Positions 31,838 through 45,167 of a stretch of DNA of 64,000 bases are shown here, one piece after another. Position numbers and translations under genes: made by a program. The notes under the pieces are model-generated. The model made no database searches. It saw only the letters and a list, made by a program, of their open reading frames with translations, and had not been told where the DNA came from. Within the stretch, counting starts at the first letter, position 1. Each line of letters opens with the position of its first letter. The DNA is from Phytophthora hibernalis (taxonomy: Eukaryota; Oomycota; Peronosporomycetes; Peronosporales; Peronosporaceae), in contig JAAKBF010000086.1 of assembly GCA_012656075.1 (NCBI GenBank), forward strand, positions 124,001 to 188,000, written 5' to 3'.

Positions 31838-32605
31838 ATGGCATCTCGTCGCACGTGGCGCTACGTGACGCTGGACGCGACCGGCACATTGCTGCGTCCT
31901 GCCGAGTCTCCTGGAGTCACGTATTTGCGCTTCTGGGAATCGGCGTCCGGTCAAAACTTTTCCTCTTCTCGGCGCGCGGCGGCGACTGACGCCTTGTCGC
32001 GGCACTTTCCGGCCGAATTCGCACTTCAGTCGCGTCGCAGTCCCAACTTCGGCGCCAATGGAACGGACGCCACCGCCTTCAACTGGTGGAAGGAACTCGT
32101 GCTGAACGTCATGAAGCGCGCGCAAGTGGCCGACTGCCTCGCGCACCATCAGGAGCAGGGCGAGCGCTTCACGCGTCGGTTGTACGCGCACTTTGCGCGG
32201 CCGGAGGCCTGGACGGTGTTCGAAGACGCGCGGCCGGCACTCGAGCGGTTTGCAGCTCTGGACGTTCCTATGGGCGTCATCTCCAACTTCGACGAGCGAC
32301 TCGAGCCGCTGCTTGAAGCTCTGGAGCTGCGCGCGTTCTTTGACGTGGTCACGACGTCCTTTAGTGAGTCGCAGATGAAGCCGCACCCGTCCATTTTTCT
32401 TTCAACCTTCATGCAACTGCAGGGATCGGGTGGTGAAGTGGACGTCTCGAGGTTCCTGCATGTAGGAGACCACCCGGTCAAGGACTACGAGGCGGCCAAG
32501 GCACTGGGTGCACAGGCTAAGCTACTGGTGAGAAAGGCGCCACCTAGTGACCTTTATGAGAAAGACGTCATTGCGACGCTGCAGCAGGTAGTCAAGGACG
32601 TTTGA
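31838..32605 (+). CDS. HDHD3-like HAD-superfamily hydrolase
   Basis: The 255-residue protein has the HAD fold motifs in order: motif I LDATGTLL, a helical cap with WWKELVLNVM, motif II VISNFDERL, motif III MKPHPSIF (Lys) and motif IV HVGDHPVKDY. The spacing and the ISNFD-RLE block match HDHD3/REG-2-like proteins of animals and plants. Motif I has Thr in place of the second Asp, which is usual in this subfamily and makes classic phosphatase activity uncertain. I chose the ATG at 31838 because the upstream in-frame extension (to 31718) is unlike the family and overlaps the Inr-like element. Substrate unknown. Confidence 0.85.
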   Translation: MASRRTWRYVTLDATGTLLRPAESPGVTYLRFWESASGQNFSSSRRAAATDALSRHFPAEFALQSRRSPNFGANGTDATAFNWWKELVLNVMKRAQVADCLAHHQEQGERFTRRLYAHFARPEAWTVFEDARPALERFAALDVPMGVISNFDERLEPLLEALELRAFFDVVTTSFSESQMKPHPSIFLSTFMQLQGSGGEVDVSRFLHVGDHPVKDYEAAKALGAQAKLLVRKAPPSDLYEKDVIATLQQVVKDV

Positions 32606-32839
32606 AGTCCGTTGAGTGCCAACGGTATGAATACATGAGGTTGCGATGGTAGAACTTGTCTGACGTTGCATGGAAGGTGGTTGAAGGATTTGGTGCTGGA
32701 AGGACGCAGCTTGAAACCACCGGCGACGGGTTGTAAGTGTCGGTCACTTGGAGAAATTACGACTTGGGGCGATGGAAGTTGGTGTTGAGCACGTGGAACA
32801 GGTCGCGGGGAGCTACGATGCGACTTTGAAGGGACCTGT
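32606..32839. other. Possible 5' exon region of the USP gene
   Basis: The plus strand has patches that could be coding (for example LVLEGRSLKPPATG), but frames and splice sites could not be joined with confidence to the frame starting at 32840. Confidence 0.25.
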
Positions 32840-35800
32840 GTGGCCATTGCGGGTGATCTCGCGTCTAGTGACGATCCGACGCATTGGCTCGAGCTACTCC
32901 CCGTTCTGGTACGAGATGGCGCAGAGGAACGTCTGGAAACGGACTTCCTGCCGCAGGTTGTGCAGCTTGTGCTGGGCAAATCGTTCGACGTGAGGATGGT
33001 GGAAGCTGTCAACAAGTTTCTGCAGTGGACACTGGCGAGGGTTGCAAAGCGATTCCAAGATGGCGACACGTCGCGGCTGTCGTGTCTTGCGCGGGTTCTG
33101 GATGCGCATCGGAGATTTTACCTTTATCACGGCACCAGCAACGATGGAACGGGGTTGAGCCAAGGACCGGAGACGGAAAACAATGAAAATGACGAAAGTA
33201 CTGAGTTTCAGGCACGTCGATTCACAGAACGGGTGAGCTCCGAGTACACTTCTCGGTACTTTATGCGCAACCTCGAGCACTGGGGCCAAGTGGGTGGCTT
33301 TGCGCTGTTTCTCGACGTACTCCGCGCCGATGCTTCTTTTGAGATGCTGCAGTGTATTCTTCGCATTGTCTACGATGTGAAAGACCACTTGTGTGCGGAA
33401 TTCTTAGCTGAATATTTTCCAAAGCTGGTGGACGCTGTATGCGCGCAAATTAGGAACTTACAAGCTGCCGAGTTCTACGCGTTGTCTCGGGACTCTCTGC
33501 TGGAGGTGGTGCAGGTGATGGAATTGCTACTTCTAAAGATTCACCACGACATTGACATCATTGATGCGGTCCAGAGGAATGGCCAAGCATCCAAGAACGA
33601 AAACGTTGATGAACGTGGCTCCGACTTTCTTCTTGCTCTTGAGTTGTGCGAGCAGCGGGTGCAGCTCCTCCGATTGGAAATCTCACTGCGTTTTTTCAGA
33701 GCAATTCGTTGGAAAAACGAATTTATGGACTGACGGAAATCGTGGTGATCATTACGCGATTGTACAATGATCAAATCCAGGAGCAACCGGAACCAACAGC
33801 GGTATCGCTATATGCTACTCTCAGTTTCCTCGTTGACTGGATGCACGAAAAGCAACTGATGCAGGAGCTGCTAGGCGAAAAGATGCACGTTGAACTGATT
33901 AAAAGGTCGACGTCACTCTTCCAGTTTGCGTCCGAGTTGGAATGCTTACCGATAGAGTGGATAGATTTGGTTTGGAACTGCTACCACTCTGACACGGAGT
34001 CTGCTGGTGAGTCTCGACCAGTTCAGCGGCGTCACGAAGCTTTTCGGTCTACGATCCATGACTTGCTAATGGAAATGGTGACATTCGTTGAGCTTCCGTC
34101 ACTTAATCACTTGGTGACGCGCATCGAATCAGTTAGAGCCAAGTTGGACTCGAATCAGCTCTGTCTCTTTGCAGCAATCGCAGCTCGTAGATTTGTGCCT
34201 CAAGAGCTGCCGGAAAGTGACAATTCCACCAATGGCCCCCGACAGCGCTCGCTTCGACAGCGAATTTTGATGCATCTATGGACCGTTGTGCTCCCAGCTA
34301 ACAAATCTCTGGACTTTTGTGATGAGACTTTGGTGCGCATGCACGAGATGCTTCGGTTAGAAGCAGTCGGGGAAGATGGCGGAGAGAATGATGAAGAAGC
34401 TAGTAGCAATCCCCGGGGTTGTGAATTGGCGGATGAGCTACTTAGTTCGTGCTTGGACAACATTTCTCGGCGAGAAAACCTGGTGATATCGTTGAAGCTT
34501 TTACACAGTTGTCCTCATTAATTGCAGAGGTGGGCATTGTGTTGGCAGCTCCACACCAACACAACAATTCGTACGTGACGTTCATGTTGGCTGAAATTGT
34601 CTTATATAAGGAGGAGGTGCGCCAGGCACTACAAGCAACGCAGTGGCGTCATATGGATGACGACAAGCGATCCGAGTTGACTGTGTTGAGGGACCACGTA
34701 AATGACGTTAAAAATCGATTGCTTGCGCTTCGAGCTTCGTGGATTCTGGACAAATGTGGCGACACTGGAGAAGCATCCTTCACTGAAGATCAGCTAGACG
34801 TTGTGTGGCATCTCATGGTAGTGGATGCATTTCTACTGGACGAGGCCGCACTCTGCTTTCAATGGATTGAGCTTTGCATGAACACGCCGGTGCAAATGAA
34901 GACTAGCAGGCCGGAAAGCGAGAATGCAGGCTCATCTCAGGCTCTCATGCCACTAAGAATGGCTGAGTATCTGGTCACGACAAAGTTCCCCACCTTGTCT
35001 GGTGAATGCATCACACTTTCTGCTCTGTGCTGCTTTCACAGCATATTCCGACGCATAAACCTCGTAAAAGGTGGTTTGGAGATTTTTTCCACGGCAAGTC
35101 CAGTCGAGTCAGACTTGGTTTCCTCCCCGACAAACAAAACTACCTGTGGAAGTAGCTCCGACGGCGATAAGGACGAATCGGTAGTGCTTATGACGGGTCT
35201 GCCGCTTGTAGGACTGGGTGAATTATGGCAACTTGCTGTCAGTGCGACCGACTCTGCGGTTGCGGAGGAGATAATCACTTTGCTCGCAAGCTTCCACTTA
35301 GCTTTTGCCCCTAATGTTCAGCAGACAAAAGTGCCGTTCCAGTGCAAAATGCACTTTGTCGAAAAGTGCATGGAGTTCATCGCAACGGCCAAGGCGGACG
35401 CCGACATGATTCGGACACGCGTTGCGTCCGATCGACCACAAGTCCCTGACAAAAGTTTGTCGGCCAAAGTTGCTGCCAATGTAGCTGTTGTGAACCGCTG
35501 CATTGATTTGCTACGATACTTTTGGAGGCCTGCAAGATTGGAGATGACTCTGTAGAGAATGACAACGAATTACTGGTAGAAAAGATGGAAAGCGAGGGAA
35601 TTTCACTCTCTATCAGCAGCGATGATAGCGGTGAAGCATCGAAGAAGCCATTTCGGATTGAGCATTTAGAGGAGCGCCTGCCATATCTGGAAATCTACCC
35701 TTCGCCGCTGAAGGATATGCAGTCTGACTCTTCCAACGGTGGTAAGCTCGGCTACCGCGCGGCTCGCCGACCAAGCTGGACGTTCCGGCAGCAACACGCA

Positions 35801-38800
35801 CTCTTAGACGTTATTGTTGATTCAAATGAAGAAGTTGACACAGAGGACACTGATCCGCCTCAAAAGGATGAAGAAGGAGAATCTGTACTGCCGCGCCGTA
35901 GCTTGGATAGTCCAGCAAGTCGTCGGTCTGAGACTGAATGTTCACCACTGAGAGTCGAGCTCAGAGCTGATCTTTTGAACAAGTCTGGAAGTCCGGTCAA
36001 GTCGAACATGCGCTCTCCATGTGTACGAGCAAATCTGCGCTGGCCACAAGCTCCTTCTCCACAGCGTGGCCCAGACTTGAGACCCGAAGATATTGAGGAA
36101 GCACTCACAGACTATTCTGAACGTGTTCAAAAGCTACGCATGAAAGATGAGCGCCTCCCGTTTGAAGATGAGCAAAACGAGTCGAGCAAGCGCAAGACAC
36201 GGTATGGTATGATGAGCCAGATCCTAGCCAACCAAGGCACCCACTTCGACGTTTTACTGGAACTCGTTGACTGGGATGAAACAACGTCACAAAGAACTTG
36301 GGACCTGCTGTGCTGCTTGCCAACAAACAATGAGTTACTGCGCAAGATGATTCGCTTGCGTCGTGCGGATAACGACCGAGATAGTAGTGAGGTAAGAGTC
36401 GGCGGGGATGTGGATTGGTCGGACCTATTGGATGGGTCTAGCATTCAACGATTGTTGTATTCGCTTCGATTAGTGGAGGCACTCTTGATCCCATTAGAGA
36501 CGACAGGAAATGGCACTGGAGAGTTCGATTCGGGGCGTCGGCAATGGAGAGAGCGCTTTGTTCGTTTGGGCGGTGCCAAACATCTCTATGAGACGCTGCT
36601 GAAATGGCAAGAAAATCATTGGTCTGATCTTCCAGGTGATGGTGATTGTATTCTGTCTCAATATGCGCAGAACCTCCGGGCAACATGCTTAGCATCGGTG
36701 ATGCGAGTGCTCAATTATTTCTTCCACTGGAATCGACTAAGCACTTCAGAGAAAACTCTACTCTCACCGTTTGACGCTCGATTGCATAGTTCGACACTGC
36801 CTGGATTTGTTAAGACGATCGAGTTGGTATCGATGCTCCAAGTTTCTGTGCAGCTAACAGAACGATTTTGTTCGCGAGAATGCCACAGCAAGGCCTCATT
36901 TTCTGAAGAATTAGCTGAGGCCGTCTATTGTGGGGTGCAGATGTGCTGTTCGCTCATACTCTTTTCACCACATCTCACAGCGATTGTATTTGAACCAGAT
37001 CAGGATATTGGAAATGCATCCTGCGGAAGTGTTGTCGATTCTTGCTCTCGTATTACATTATGCGGATGGTTGAAGGCGCTTCTAGTCGATTGCTCATCTA
37101 AAGCGACACGCACTCAGGTGCTTGGTGTTTTATCTGAAATGGCAACGGCTTTTGGCGTCATGGATTGTTGCAGCCCCGCACGAAAATTGTTTGATCCTTT
37201 CATAGTTTCGGCGTGCGATCTTGCCGCACAAGATTTAAGTGGATCTTACAGTGATACAGCCCTGGAGGAGCTTTTCGCGTTATGTAGAGTGTTTCTGGGA
37301 ACTCGGGGACGCGTTCGAACTAACAAAGGAACAAGCTCAGAAAATAGCAGCGACGACAATGAGGTCTTGGCTGCAGTGCTGGTGAGAAAGTGTATTCCCG
37401 ACCGACTCGTGAACAATCTTTATCGAATCGTATCCCAACAGCAAGCAAGTATAGCTACAAAAAGTATCAGGCCTCCTCAAAACCAGGGTGTTGGTATTCT
37501 AAATGGCTGCTTGCAGCTTTTGACGTTGTTTTCCAGTGTTTCAGATAAACTTCGTACAGCAATACTTCGAGGTGGCTTGTGTAATTCATCGTACAAAGTT
37601 GAGGCTTCAGCATCGAGCAACAGTATTGAAGGGATGATTAACTTCATCCACGATAAATTACTTTTCGGAGACACGCCTAGCGAGCACGATACAGCCAGCC
37701 CGCCAGTTTGTAGAGTCATTTCATCTCGCGAGCTAGCGCAGACTCTTCTACTTTCTTTGGTAATTCCTCAGACGTTGGAGCAAGAGAGTTTACGAAAGTC
37801 CGATATTGATTATGGACCATCCAGTCTAAACCGTGATGTATCTACTCTACTCAACTGCCTTTGTGACTATCAATCGCGAGTCTTGGAAACTGTAAATCTA
37901 GCTGGTCGGCAATGGAATTATGCTCCGGCGGACTCGTTCTTGGATACGACAAAGAGCACGCATCACGCTGGCCTAGTAAACCCAGGTTGCATCTGCTACA
38001 TGAATTCACTTGTGCAGCAGCTTTTCATGATGCCTGGCTTCTGTGAGGGTCTGCTCGCGTTAGATTCTTCACAAATTTTAGTCGACCAGTCTTCGTCGTC
38101 GTGGAAAGACGAGGTTGAACAACTCCAGAAGCTGTTTACGTCGCTAGCGTATACAAACTACCGCTCATGTGACCCCACTGCGTTTGCACTCTCTCACAAA
38201 GACATGGATGGTAATTCGACCGATGTGCATCTTCAAATGGATGCAGACGAGTTCTTTTCTTTACTTTTGGATCGACTGGAGATGCTCATCCGACCAACGA
38301 AAGCTGCTGAATCCAGCGGTGATCCCGAGTCCAATGACGGCAAAGATTTCATGGCTCGTTGTTTTGGAGGAGTGCTAGTGAACCAGATTCTGACGCAACA
38401 AGGGAATCTCTCTGAGCGGGAAGAGAAGTTCTTTGCATTGAGTGTGGAGGTGTCGAAGAAACGTCATTTAGCAGAGTCACTGGAGTTGTACGTGCAAGGT
38501 GAGTCCCTCGAGGGTGAAAACGCGTACTTCTGTGAACGTGAGCAGCGCAAAGTGTCGGCTACCAAACGCGTTTGCATCAAAACGCTTCCACAAACTTTGG
38601 TGTGTCACCTCAAGCGATTTGAGTTCGACTACGATACCATGGAAAAGATGAAGATTAACGACTTCCTGGAGTTCCCATGGAACTTGACATGCTCCCGTAC
38701 ACGAGTGAAGCCCTTGCAACCAGAAATGGTAGCATGAGTCAATGCGAAAGGGCGATAATGTACGACCTTGTAGGCGTAGTGGTGCACTCGGGCACGTCCG

Positions 38801-40930
38801 ACACAGGTCATTATTACTCGTTTGTCAAGGATAGACATGAGCTGGAGAACCAGTCCTGGCTTGAGTTTAATGACGAGGTAGTACGCGATTTCGACGTTGA
38901 CACGATGGGCGAAGAATGCTTTGGTGGGGAGGAAGTAGCTCAGAAATGGGATTCCATTCAAAGCGCGTACTCGCCCATCGTTCAGATGAAAAGAAGAAGC
39001 GCCTACATGTTGATTTATGAAAGACGATCAGTGAATGAGGAGTCTTCCACGGCATCGTGTGCGGCAGAATCGATTTCGCTATCGAGCCAAGTCCAGAAGC
39101 TGGCGAGTCAAATTATGCAGGAAAACGCGCGGTATGAATGTGTTGTGAACGCATTTGACCCCATTTATGAGCAGTTCATCCGTGACCTGATCGAGGTGTT
39201 ACGCGACTACCAGAAGAGTGCGACTCCACACTTAATCGACGAGCGTGTGAACTAGGGTGTCAATTTCTGTTTGGTATCAGGCCACTACGTTGTCGAACCC
39301 CAACATACCCAACGTCTTCACCCGCATCGCCCTCAGCAAAGGGATCAAGACATGACAAAGATAGCGTGCAGATTTCGTTGTGGCTATCAGGCTACGGCAA
39401 GAACCCGAGTGGTAAGGCGGATGAAGACCGGGTGCAGTTTAGCAAATGGATTTTCACAGATGCTGTAGCTTCACCTACGGCATTTTTAGCGCATTATCCA
39501 TCGACAGCCTTACACCTCGTGGAAAGTCAACGCACATGGCTATTTGACGTTCTGTTCCTCAGCCCCGCGAACCCTTTTCTAGCAGATAGCTGCTTCCAAG
39601 TGCTTTTGGCAGCCGTCAGGATTCTCGCACAAAATGTTGCAGCTGATAATGTAGATGCAGAGCAGTCTCTCACGAATTTCTTCGGCGAGGTGCTGAATCT
39701 GTTTTTCTCGCGAGAGCCGCACCTTGAAGTGTGCGACCCAGCCTCGGGTTGTGTCTTGGCACTATCAATCGATGCACGAGAGAGAGCGATGAAACAACTA
39801 GGTGCGTTCATAGAGAAGTGCGTTTGTGGCCCGGTGAACTGCGAGGAGAGGATGGCCACGGAGATACGCGTGATTCATCGTGTGTTCCTGGAAAACCTGC
39901 AGTTCCTCAATCGATTCCTGAACACGCTGCAAATTCCATTCGAGGTTTCAGAAATCATCGCATCCACTGCGAACAGCCCAATACCATCACGAGGAATTGC
40001 ACCTTTGGCCATCGAAACAAGAGCAGCTACCCACTGCGTGAGCATGACCTTCGACTTTGCATGTTTCGATTGGAAACGAAGCTGTTAAGGAATTTGCTGC
40101 AGAGCTACGACGAGCCAGCCCTGATGTCTGTCGATTCCACGCTGCTGTTGAATCACACTGCGCTGAAAAATGTGGTGTTATTTGGGTTAGAAGACATTGT
40201 TGTACCCGTCCTAACTCGGATTGTTTTTGAGAGTGAGAATCCATCTTCCAAGTGTGATCGTCTAGTGGCGCTGCTTATTGGCGTGCTGGAAGAGGTGAAA
40301 GATACCCATGCAGAGAAGGTGTTGACTGTATTTGGGGGTCTTCTTGACGCGGAAGACGTGCAAATTAAGAGTTTTGAGGAAGCGAGAGATCTGTCAAGTC
40401 TAAGATGGACTGTTCATCGTCACGTTTTCTCACCGTCACGGGGGCTTTTGGAAAGTGTCGTCTACTATCGTGACCATCGTGGGTCGCACAAGTACACTCT
40501 TTTGCTACTAGCATTTACGGTGCATCGTGCTAGCAGATCGCCGATGCTTCAGGACATCTTCATGAATGACTCGCAGTTTTGCAGCCAAGTCAATTGGATC
40601 CCTGGTTGGTTGGTGGATCATCTCGACCCAAATGGTGCAGTCCGAATGCAATTGAGCGTGCGTGACTCAGAGAACGGTTGTTTGGTTAGCTCAGAGACCC
40701 ACGAGCTGCAAGAAGTCGAAGATTTATTTTCTGAGGTTGAGAAAGCTTTCGGGGTGACAATTCCTACCTACTGTCCCGATGCAGCTCATGATGACCAGGA
40801 AGAGGAGCAAGTGTTGATCTCTCCTCCTTCCTCGCCATCTGTGGTAGCTTCTGAAGACGTGATACTGGAAGCAGTCGACCTGGTAAAGAGAACCAGCACG
40901 AGCCCAAAAAGCATGGCGGCCGATGGCTAG
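32840..40930 (+). CDS. Large ubiquitin-specific protease (USP9X/USP34-like)
   Basis: About 2,690 codons run through seven consecutive frames. The N-terminal 1,700 residues are helical, as in the armadillo-like part of giant USPs. The C19 protease domain starts near 37965: Cys box GLVNPGCICYMNSLVQQL, then QMDADEFFSLLLDRLE, the Leu-rich TLVCHLKRFEFDYDT, and His box HSGTSDTGHYYSFV with WLEFNDEVV (about 38785-38880). A helical C-terminal region ends at 40930. It should remove ubiquitin from proteins. Frame changes at T or C runs (33691-33696, 34518-34519, 35520-35523, 38674-38676, 40064-40066) each fit one missing base. The region 39240-39365 has two further changes I could not resolve. The true start may lie upstream of 32840. 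Confidence 0.88.
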
Positions 40931-41134
40931 GAAAGAGTGAGATCGGACCGGAGCATGAAGGCACTGAGGTGGAGGCACATAAGGACCCTAAGCCAGACTG
41001 GAAGTTGCACCGGCCACGCGAAGAGCTCTCCATGCTACTTCGGATAGATCTGGATATGTCGCACAACAATGCCCCAGAGGCCTAAGCGTATGTTGCGAAT
41101 GTATTTTCCACTCATGTATCTCTTGCTGTTGTTA
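40931..41134. other. Convergent spacer, no gene seen
   Basis: The spacer lies between the stops of the USP gene and the minus-strand disordered protein; nothing further is recognised. Confidence 0.6.
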
Positions 41135-42841
41135 CTAGTTCCAACTATGATCGCTGCGAGGGCTTGCAACTCCTCCACTTTGTGGGCGCTTTCGCATTTG
41201 ATGCGCTCGACTGGTGGTCTTCTGCTTCAGAATCCCCGTCATGCTTGAGCCTGATGAAGTGGGGCGACTCTGCGCTCGCATTGTAGCCTTAGCTGAGGAA
41301 CATCGCTTGGGCTTAGCAGCTTGAGTTTCTACCCTCGCTATGAGACCACTTGCGCTCGTAGCAGAGCGACGAAGCGTTTGATGATAGTATAGTTGTGAAA
41401 TCGTTCCTCTTGACATCTCGCAGTCATCTGCGCACGCAGAAAAATACAGTAGACGACTGCGGGGTGAGAATGCGGAAAGTTCACTGTTGCTCCATTCCAC
41501 TCCGTCGCCATTATCGACGTCATCACTCCCGAAGCTTGACACGGAGTGACACGTCGACGCCAAAGGCGAGCGAGGTGTCGCTGTGCCGGTTCCAGCTGAA
41601 GAGAAGTCGTCGACAGCCCAGGGGCCTACTGGTGAGAGAGACTCAGGTCCGTCCTCACTATCGTCAACGCCCAAGTAGAGAAAACGTTTGTTGTTGTTGT
41701 CACTTAGCCGTTCGTGTCGATCATGATAACGCTTAGGCTCCTTTTCACCTCGTATTCGGGCAGAAGCAGCAAGTTTCTTCGGGCGGAGTTGACGAGGATT
41801 CAGGTGCGCCGTATCCCCCAAATGCAATGGAAGTTTGCCTGCTGAGTGGTTAGCGGAGCTTGATCCAGGTCTAGACCGCGCTCGCGGTCGAGAATCAATA
41901 GAGCTACTAGGTTTAGTATCCGTACCAACTCGGACCGGGGCCGAAGGTGCTTCATATATGATAGCAGGGACAACCATTTGAATAGTGCTTTCCGCCACGA
42001 GTCGATTGAGACAACTGCTTGAAAGTGGGCGCTGCAACAGTAAGCCATTGGGCGATGTCAAACTCGATCCGATGTTGTCAGCCACAGGCACATTCACGAC
42101 TGCTCCTTCCATTTTCTCCACGGGGTTCTTCAAGTGTTTGCGTTGGTGTTTGTGCGTGTCACGATCTTCAGCATTGCTGTTTCCGTTTACATTGATCGCC
42201 GATTTCTCTCGTTGTGCATGATTTTGTTTTCTTTGTTGCTGGAAAAATTGGTCGCGTAAGTCACGAATGATCTGCTCCAGTTCTTCATCTGTTCGATGCC
42301 GAGGCGGTGAAAGCTGCTCACTTGGTCTCTCCATCTTGCTAGCAGCAGCAGACCGCGGGGGCAGTGGTCGATTGTTACAGGTAGACTCATTGTCGTTGGA
42401 GCCGGGCTCCAACGAATCTCCCAGTGTTCTGCCTGAAAATTCACCGCTGTGCTGATTAGTATTGCTGTCGCTGCGGTCATTATTGTCTCTGACATCCTTT
42501 GTTGGCCCGTATACACTTTTCCCAGCGCACAGAATTATTGGTTGATGTCTTGTTGTAGCGAGTTCTTCGGTAGCAAATGAGGCAGTCTTCACCCCACGGC
42601 TCGATCGCGACGACCCAGTTTTGCCTCCAACGCTTCTCCTGGTTTGCCGTTTGTCAGGTGGCTTCTTTGCATGGAGAATCCCGCGCGCTTGACCAGGGTA
42701 AGCTATGCCTAAAGCGCTGCCACTTGATGGTACCGCAGGCTCTTGGTAATAGTAGAAGCTGGCGTTTTCATCGTGCGAAGCTAAAGTGTACGCTGAGGCT
42801 CCGCCACCAAATCCGTTGTTTCCATTGCTTCCCCAGCGCAT
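41135..42841 (-). CDS. Hypothetical disordered Ser/Arg-rich protein
   Basis: A single long frame of 568 residues from the ATG at 42841. It is low in hydrophobic residues and rich in Ser, Arg, Asn and Pro, with charged helical patches (EELEQIIRDLRDQFFQQQRKQNHAQ-type region near residues 190-215, which may form a coiled coil). GILKQKTTSRAHQMRKRPQSG near the C-terminus is basic. There is no signal peptide, membrane helix or known domain. The long intact frame and its place between conserved genes support a real, probably nuclear or cytoskeletal, protein of unknown function. Confidence 0.6.
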   Translation of the reverse strand: MRWGSNGNNGFGGGASAYTLASHDENASFYYYQEPAVPSSGSALGIAYPGQARGILHAKKPPDKRQTRRSVGGKTGSSRSSRGVKTASFATEELATTRHQPIILCAGKSVYGPTKDVRDNNDRSDSNTNQHSGEFSGRTLGDSLEPGSNDNESTCNNRPLPPRSAAASKMERPSEQLSPPRHRTDEELEQIIRDLRDQFFQQQRKQNHAQREKSAINVNGNSNAEDRDTHKHQRKHLKNPVEKMEGAVVNVPVADNIGSSLTSPNGLLLQRPLSSSCLNRLVAESTIQMVVPAIIYEAPSAPVRVGTDTKPSSSIDSRPRARSRPGSSSANHSAGKLPLHLGDTAHLNPRQLRPKKLAASARIRGEKEPKRYHDRHERLSDNNNKRFLYLGVDDSEDGPESLSPVGPWAVDDFSSAGTGTATPRSPLASTCHSVSSFGSDDVDNGDGVEWSNSELSAFSPRSRLLYFSACADDCEMSRGTISQLYYHQTLRRSATSASGLIARVETQAAKPKRCSSAKATMRAQSRPTSSGSSMTGILKQKTTSRAHQMRKRPQSGGVASPRSDHSWN

Positions 42842-42985
42842 GGGCACAAGTGTGGTGATATCTGTGGTGAAAAACTTCTCTGTTGAGCATTAGTGGCAAA
42901 CCATATAAATACCTAGGATAAATTTGGCGAGTAGACCCGCTACTTAGCAGCAAGTTCCTGCACACTTGAAACGCCGACCACTCCA

Positions 42986-43839
42986 TCAGTAGAAATACGG
43001 CGGGTTGCGGTAGAACGCGAACGGATCGCGCAACATGTCGAGGTCGTCGTCGCCAAGTAGGCCAGGGTGGGGTGGGGGTCGAAGAGACCATGGTTCGGCT
43101 CCGAACGGTTGAAATGGTAATGGTGGAGGAACCGGGAGGTGAGGTGGCTGCCACTGTGGGAATGGGAGGCGAGGCGGATGCCACTGCGGCACCGGCCCGC
43201 CACCCCGCCACCTCCAGGAATCCTGCAGCAGGGCCTGTTGTTCATGGAAGCGGTCGCTCAAAGACTTCATCCGTTTTACATAGGTCCACTGCGTGATGTA
43301 AGCAGCTCTTCGATCGCCATCACCGCCATCAGTGTACGACAAAGTCTGGTGATAATCTACAGAGAAACACAAAGAGCAGAATTAGCGCAATCGCATTTGG
43401 TTTATGGTTGGTTGAGGCGTTGCGTTGCCGTACCACGGCGAAAAACTGGTGCCATAGCTCGGAGGACTCCTGCAATTGATGCAAATACTACACAACATGG
43501 AAGTCAGGCTACTGCTACGGACAATACTCAATGCAACACACACAGTGCGTACCTTGTTCGTTGCGGTAACTCGACAAAAGTCAGAGACACTTAGAAATTC
43601 CCCAACACGCACGAGAAGCGGCTCTGGAAGACGACTCAGCTCTGCATCGGAAGCCACCAAACTGGACTCGCTCGAGAACTCTGGGAACAAATTGCGCTCC
43701 AGTCTGCAAAAAATAATCATCGTGAGCTCAGAAAATAACAAAAATAAAAATATTGTTCACCTCCATCGAAGAATGTGCAGGTTGCACCGCCACTCCCAGT
43801 GTACAACACAACCCCTTGCGCTCCGTCTTCGTGCTTCAT
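42986..43839 (-). CDS. F-box protein, spliced
   Basis: The F-box reads LSRLPEPLLVRVGEFLSVSDFCRVTATNK (positions about 43640-43557; key residues LP, V, FL, C), which would bind SKP1 in an SCF ubiquitin ligase. From the ATG at 43839 I infer exon 1 to about 43764, then an intron ending near 43690, a donor GTACGC after ATNK, a short exon with ESSELWHQFFAV, a further intron ending tgtag near 43360, and a last exon with YITQWTYVKRMKSL. The C-terminus is Trp/Pro-rich (WRWRGGGPVPQWHPP) with no substrate-binding repeat recognised. Splice phases at the last intron need one more base, so boundaries are approximate. Confidence 0.6.
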
Positions 43840-45167
43840 CTGTCCGCTAGGCTTGACAAACTCGTCGACTCTGAATGTCAAAAAACCAATAGTGTCAATA
43901 ATTCGAATTGACCCCGTCGAAAATGACAATAACCCACTTGAGACCCAATTGCACACTTTTGGTGCTCAACACAAAGTGCACAAACAATTTACTGCCCACG
44001 AGCAGCGCCCGCACATGGATTTCGACACTTTTTCGGCCGTTTTCGACACTTTGTAGCGCTGCGCCCCAGCAGATTCACGTCCCCCGCGAAGCTTTCGAGC
44101 AGGTTGAGACGGCTTATGTCGGTCTCAGACCCCTGGGAGTCCAGTGATGCTCCTGTAGCAGCGTGTGTGTCATCCACAGCAGCGCTCCAGAGGCCGACAC
44201 CATCGGAACAAATCTGGTTACGTTTCTCCGTTTGGTTTTTCTTCAGACTAATTTTAATTTTAAAAAATGTGAGCAAATCTTTTTCGGGTGCAATTTGACA
44301 CAAAACTCAAAACGTCTAAAATGGTACTTGAAATTGTTTTTCTTATAAGATACCGGTATAAAATTCTTTAAAAACGTTTTGTTGATTTGTTTTAACCCAA
44401 ATACTAGTAATTGCCGCGAGTTGACTGTTCACTCGCTTTTGGACTGGGGATGCAGTTTTGTCAGTAGGTTTTGTCGGCGGTGGCAATCAAACTCCTCGTG
44501 CTCTCTGGCACGCGGAAGCCCAAGCAAAGGTTTTGAAGGAATTGAAAAGGTCACCTCGCTACCTGTAATTCACGGCGTGAAGTCGCTGCGCGACTGCCTT
44601 GTGCATTGGGGTTTACGTTGCAGACCACAGCGCGGTTGTTGAGAAGAATAGGCTTCTTTTATGATACGTTCGTACAAACATGTACTCGCGCTTCTACAAA
44701 TTAACGCACCTGGTCTTGGCCATCGAGTGCTGCAAAGGCACCTTGCAAGACAGAAACGTCATACATGTTCTTGTCACCAGTGGTGAATCACCACCGCTGG
44801 CGATAGAACATGTCTGCGAGCGATCTTCGCTGGTGCAGCAGCCCCATTCGGTCGAGCGTCGAATTACATGTATAGTACATGTACTGACTGATCTTTCATC
44901 TGCCTCGTCGCGTGTCGTCTACATTTCTGCAATAGACGAGCCCCTTTTCCGACAGTACCGGTATAGTTTACCCCAAAGAGACCCTGGGCTCAGGCACCCC
45001 GCAGATTCTTGTGGCGGGCCGCAGGGCAGCGGGGCAGAGCGTGGGTACACCGCCGTTTATCGGGTGCTCCTCCCGGTTGGACTGCATGCGTTTGCTGCGA
45101 GACTCCAATGTCTCCGTTCATGCAACGCAGACATGCAGTGCGGTGATCGGACTCTACAAGATTGGAA
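43840..45167. other. Intergenic, no supported gene
   Basis: Only short frames are present. A T/A-rich stretch at about 44230-44400 and the near-palindrome TACATGTATAGTACATGTA (about 44869-44887) are visible. The last few hundred bases must hold the permease promoter. Confidence 0.5.

Noticed and set aside
42768..43211. 147-codon minus frame between the disordered protein and the F-box gene
   Set aside because: It overlaps the last F-box exon in another frame and is low-complexity Ser/Thr/Pro.
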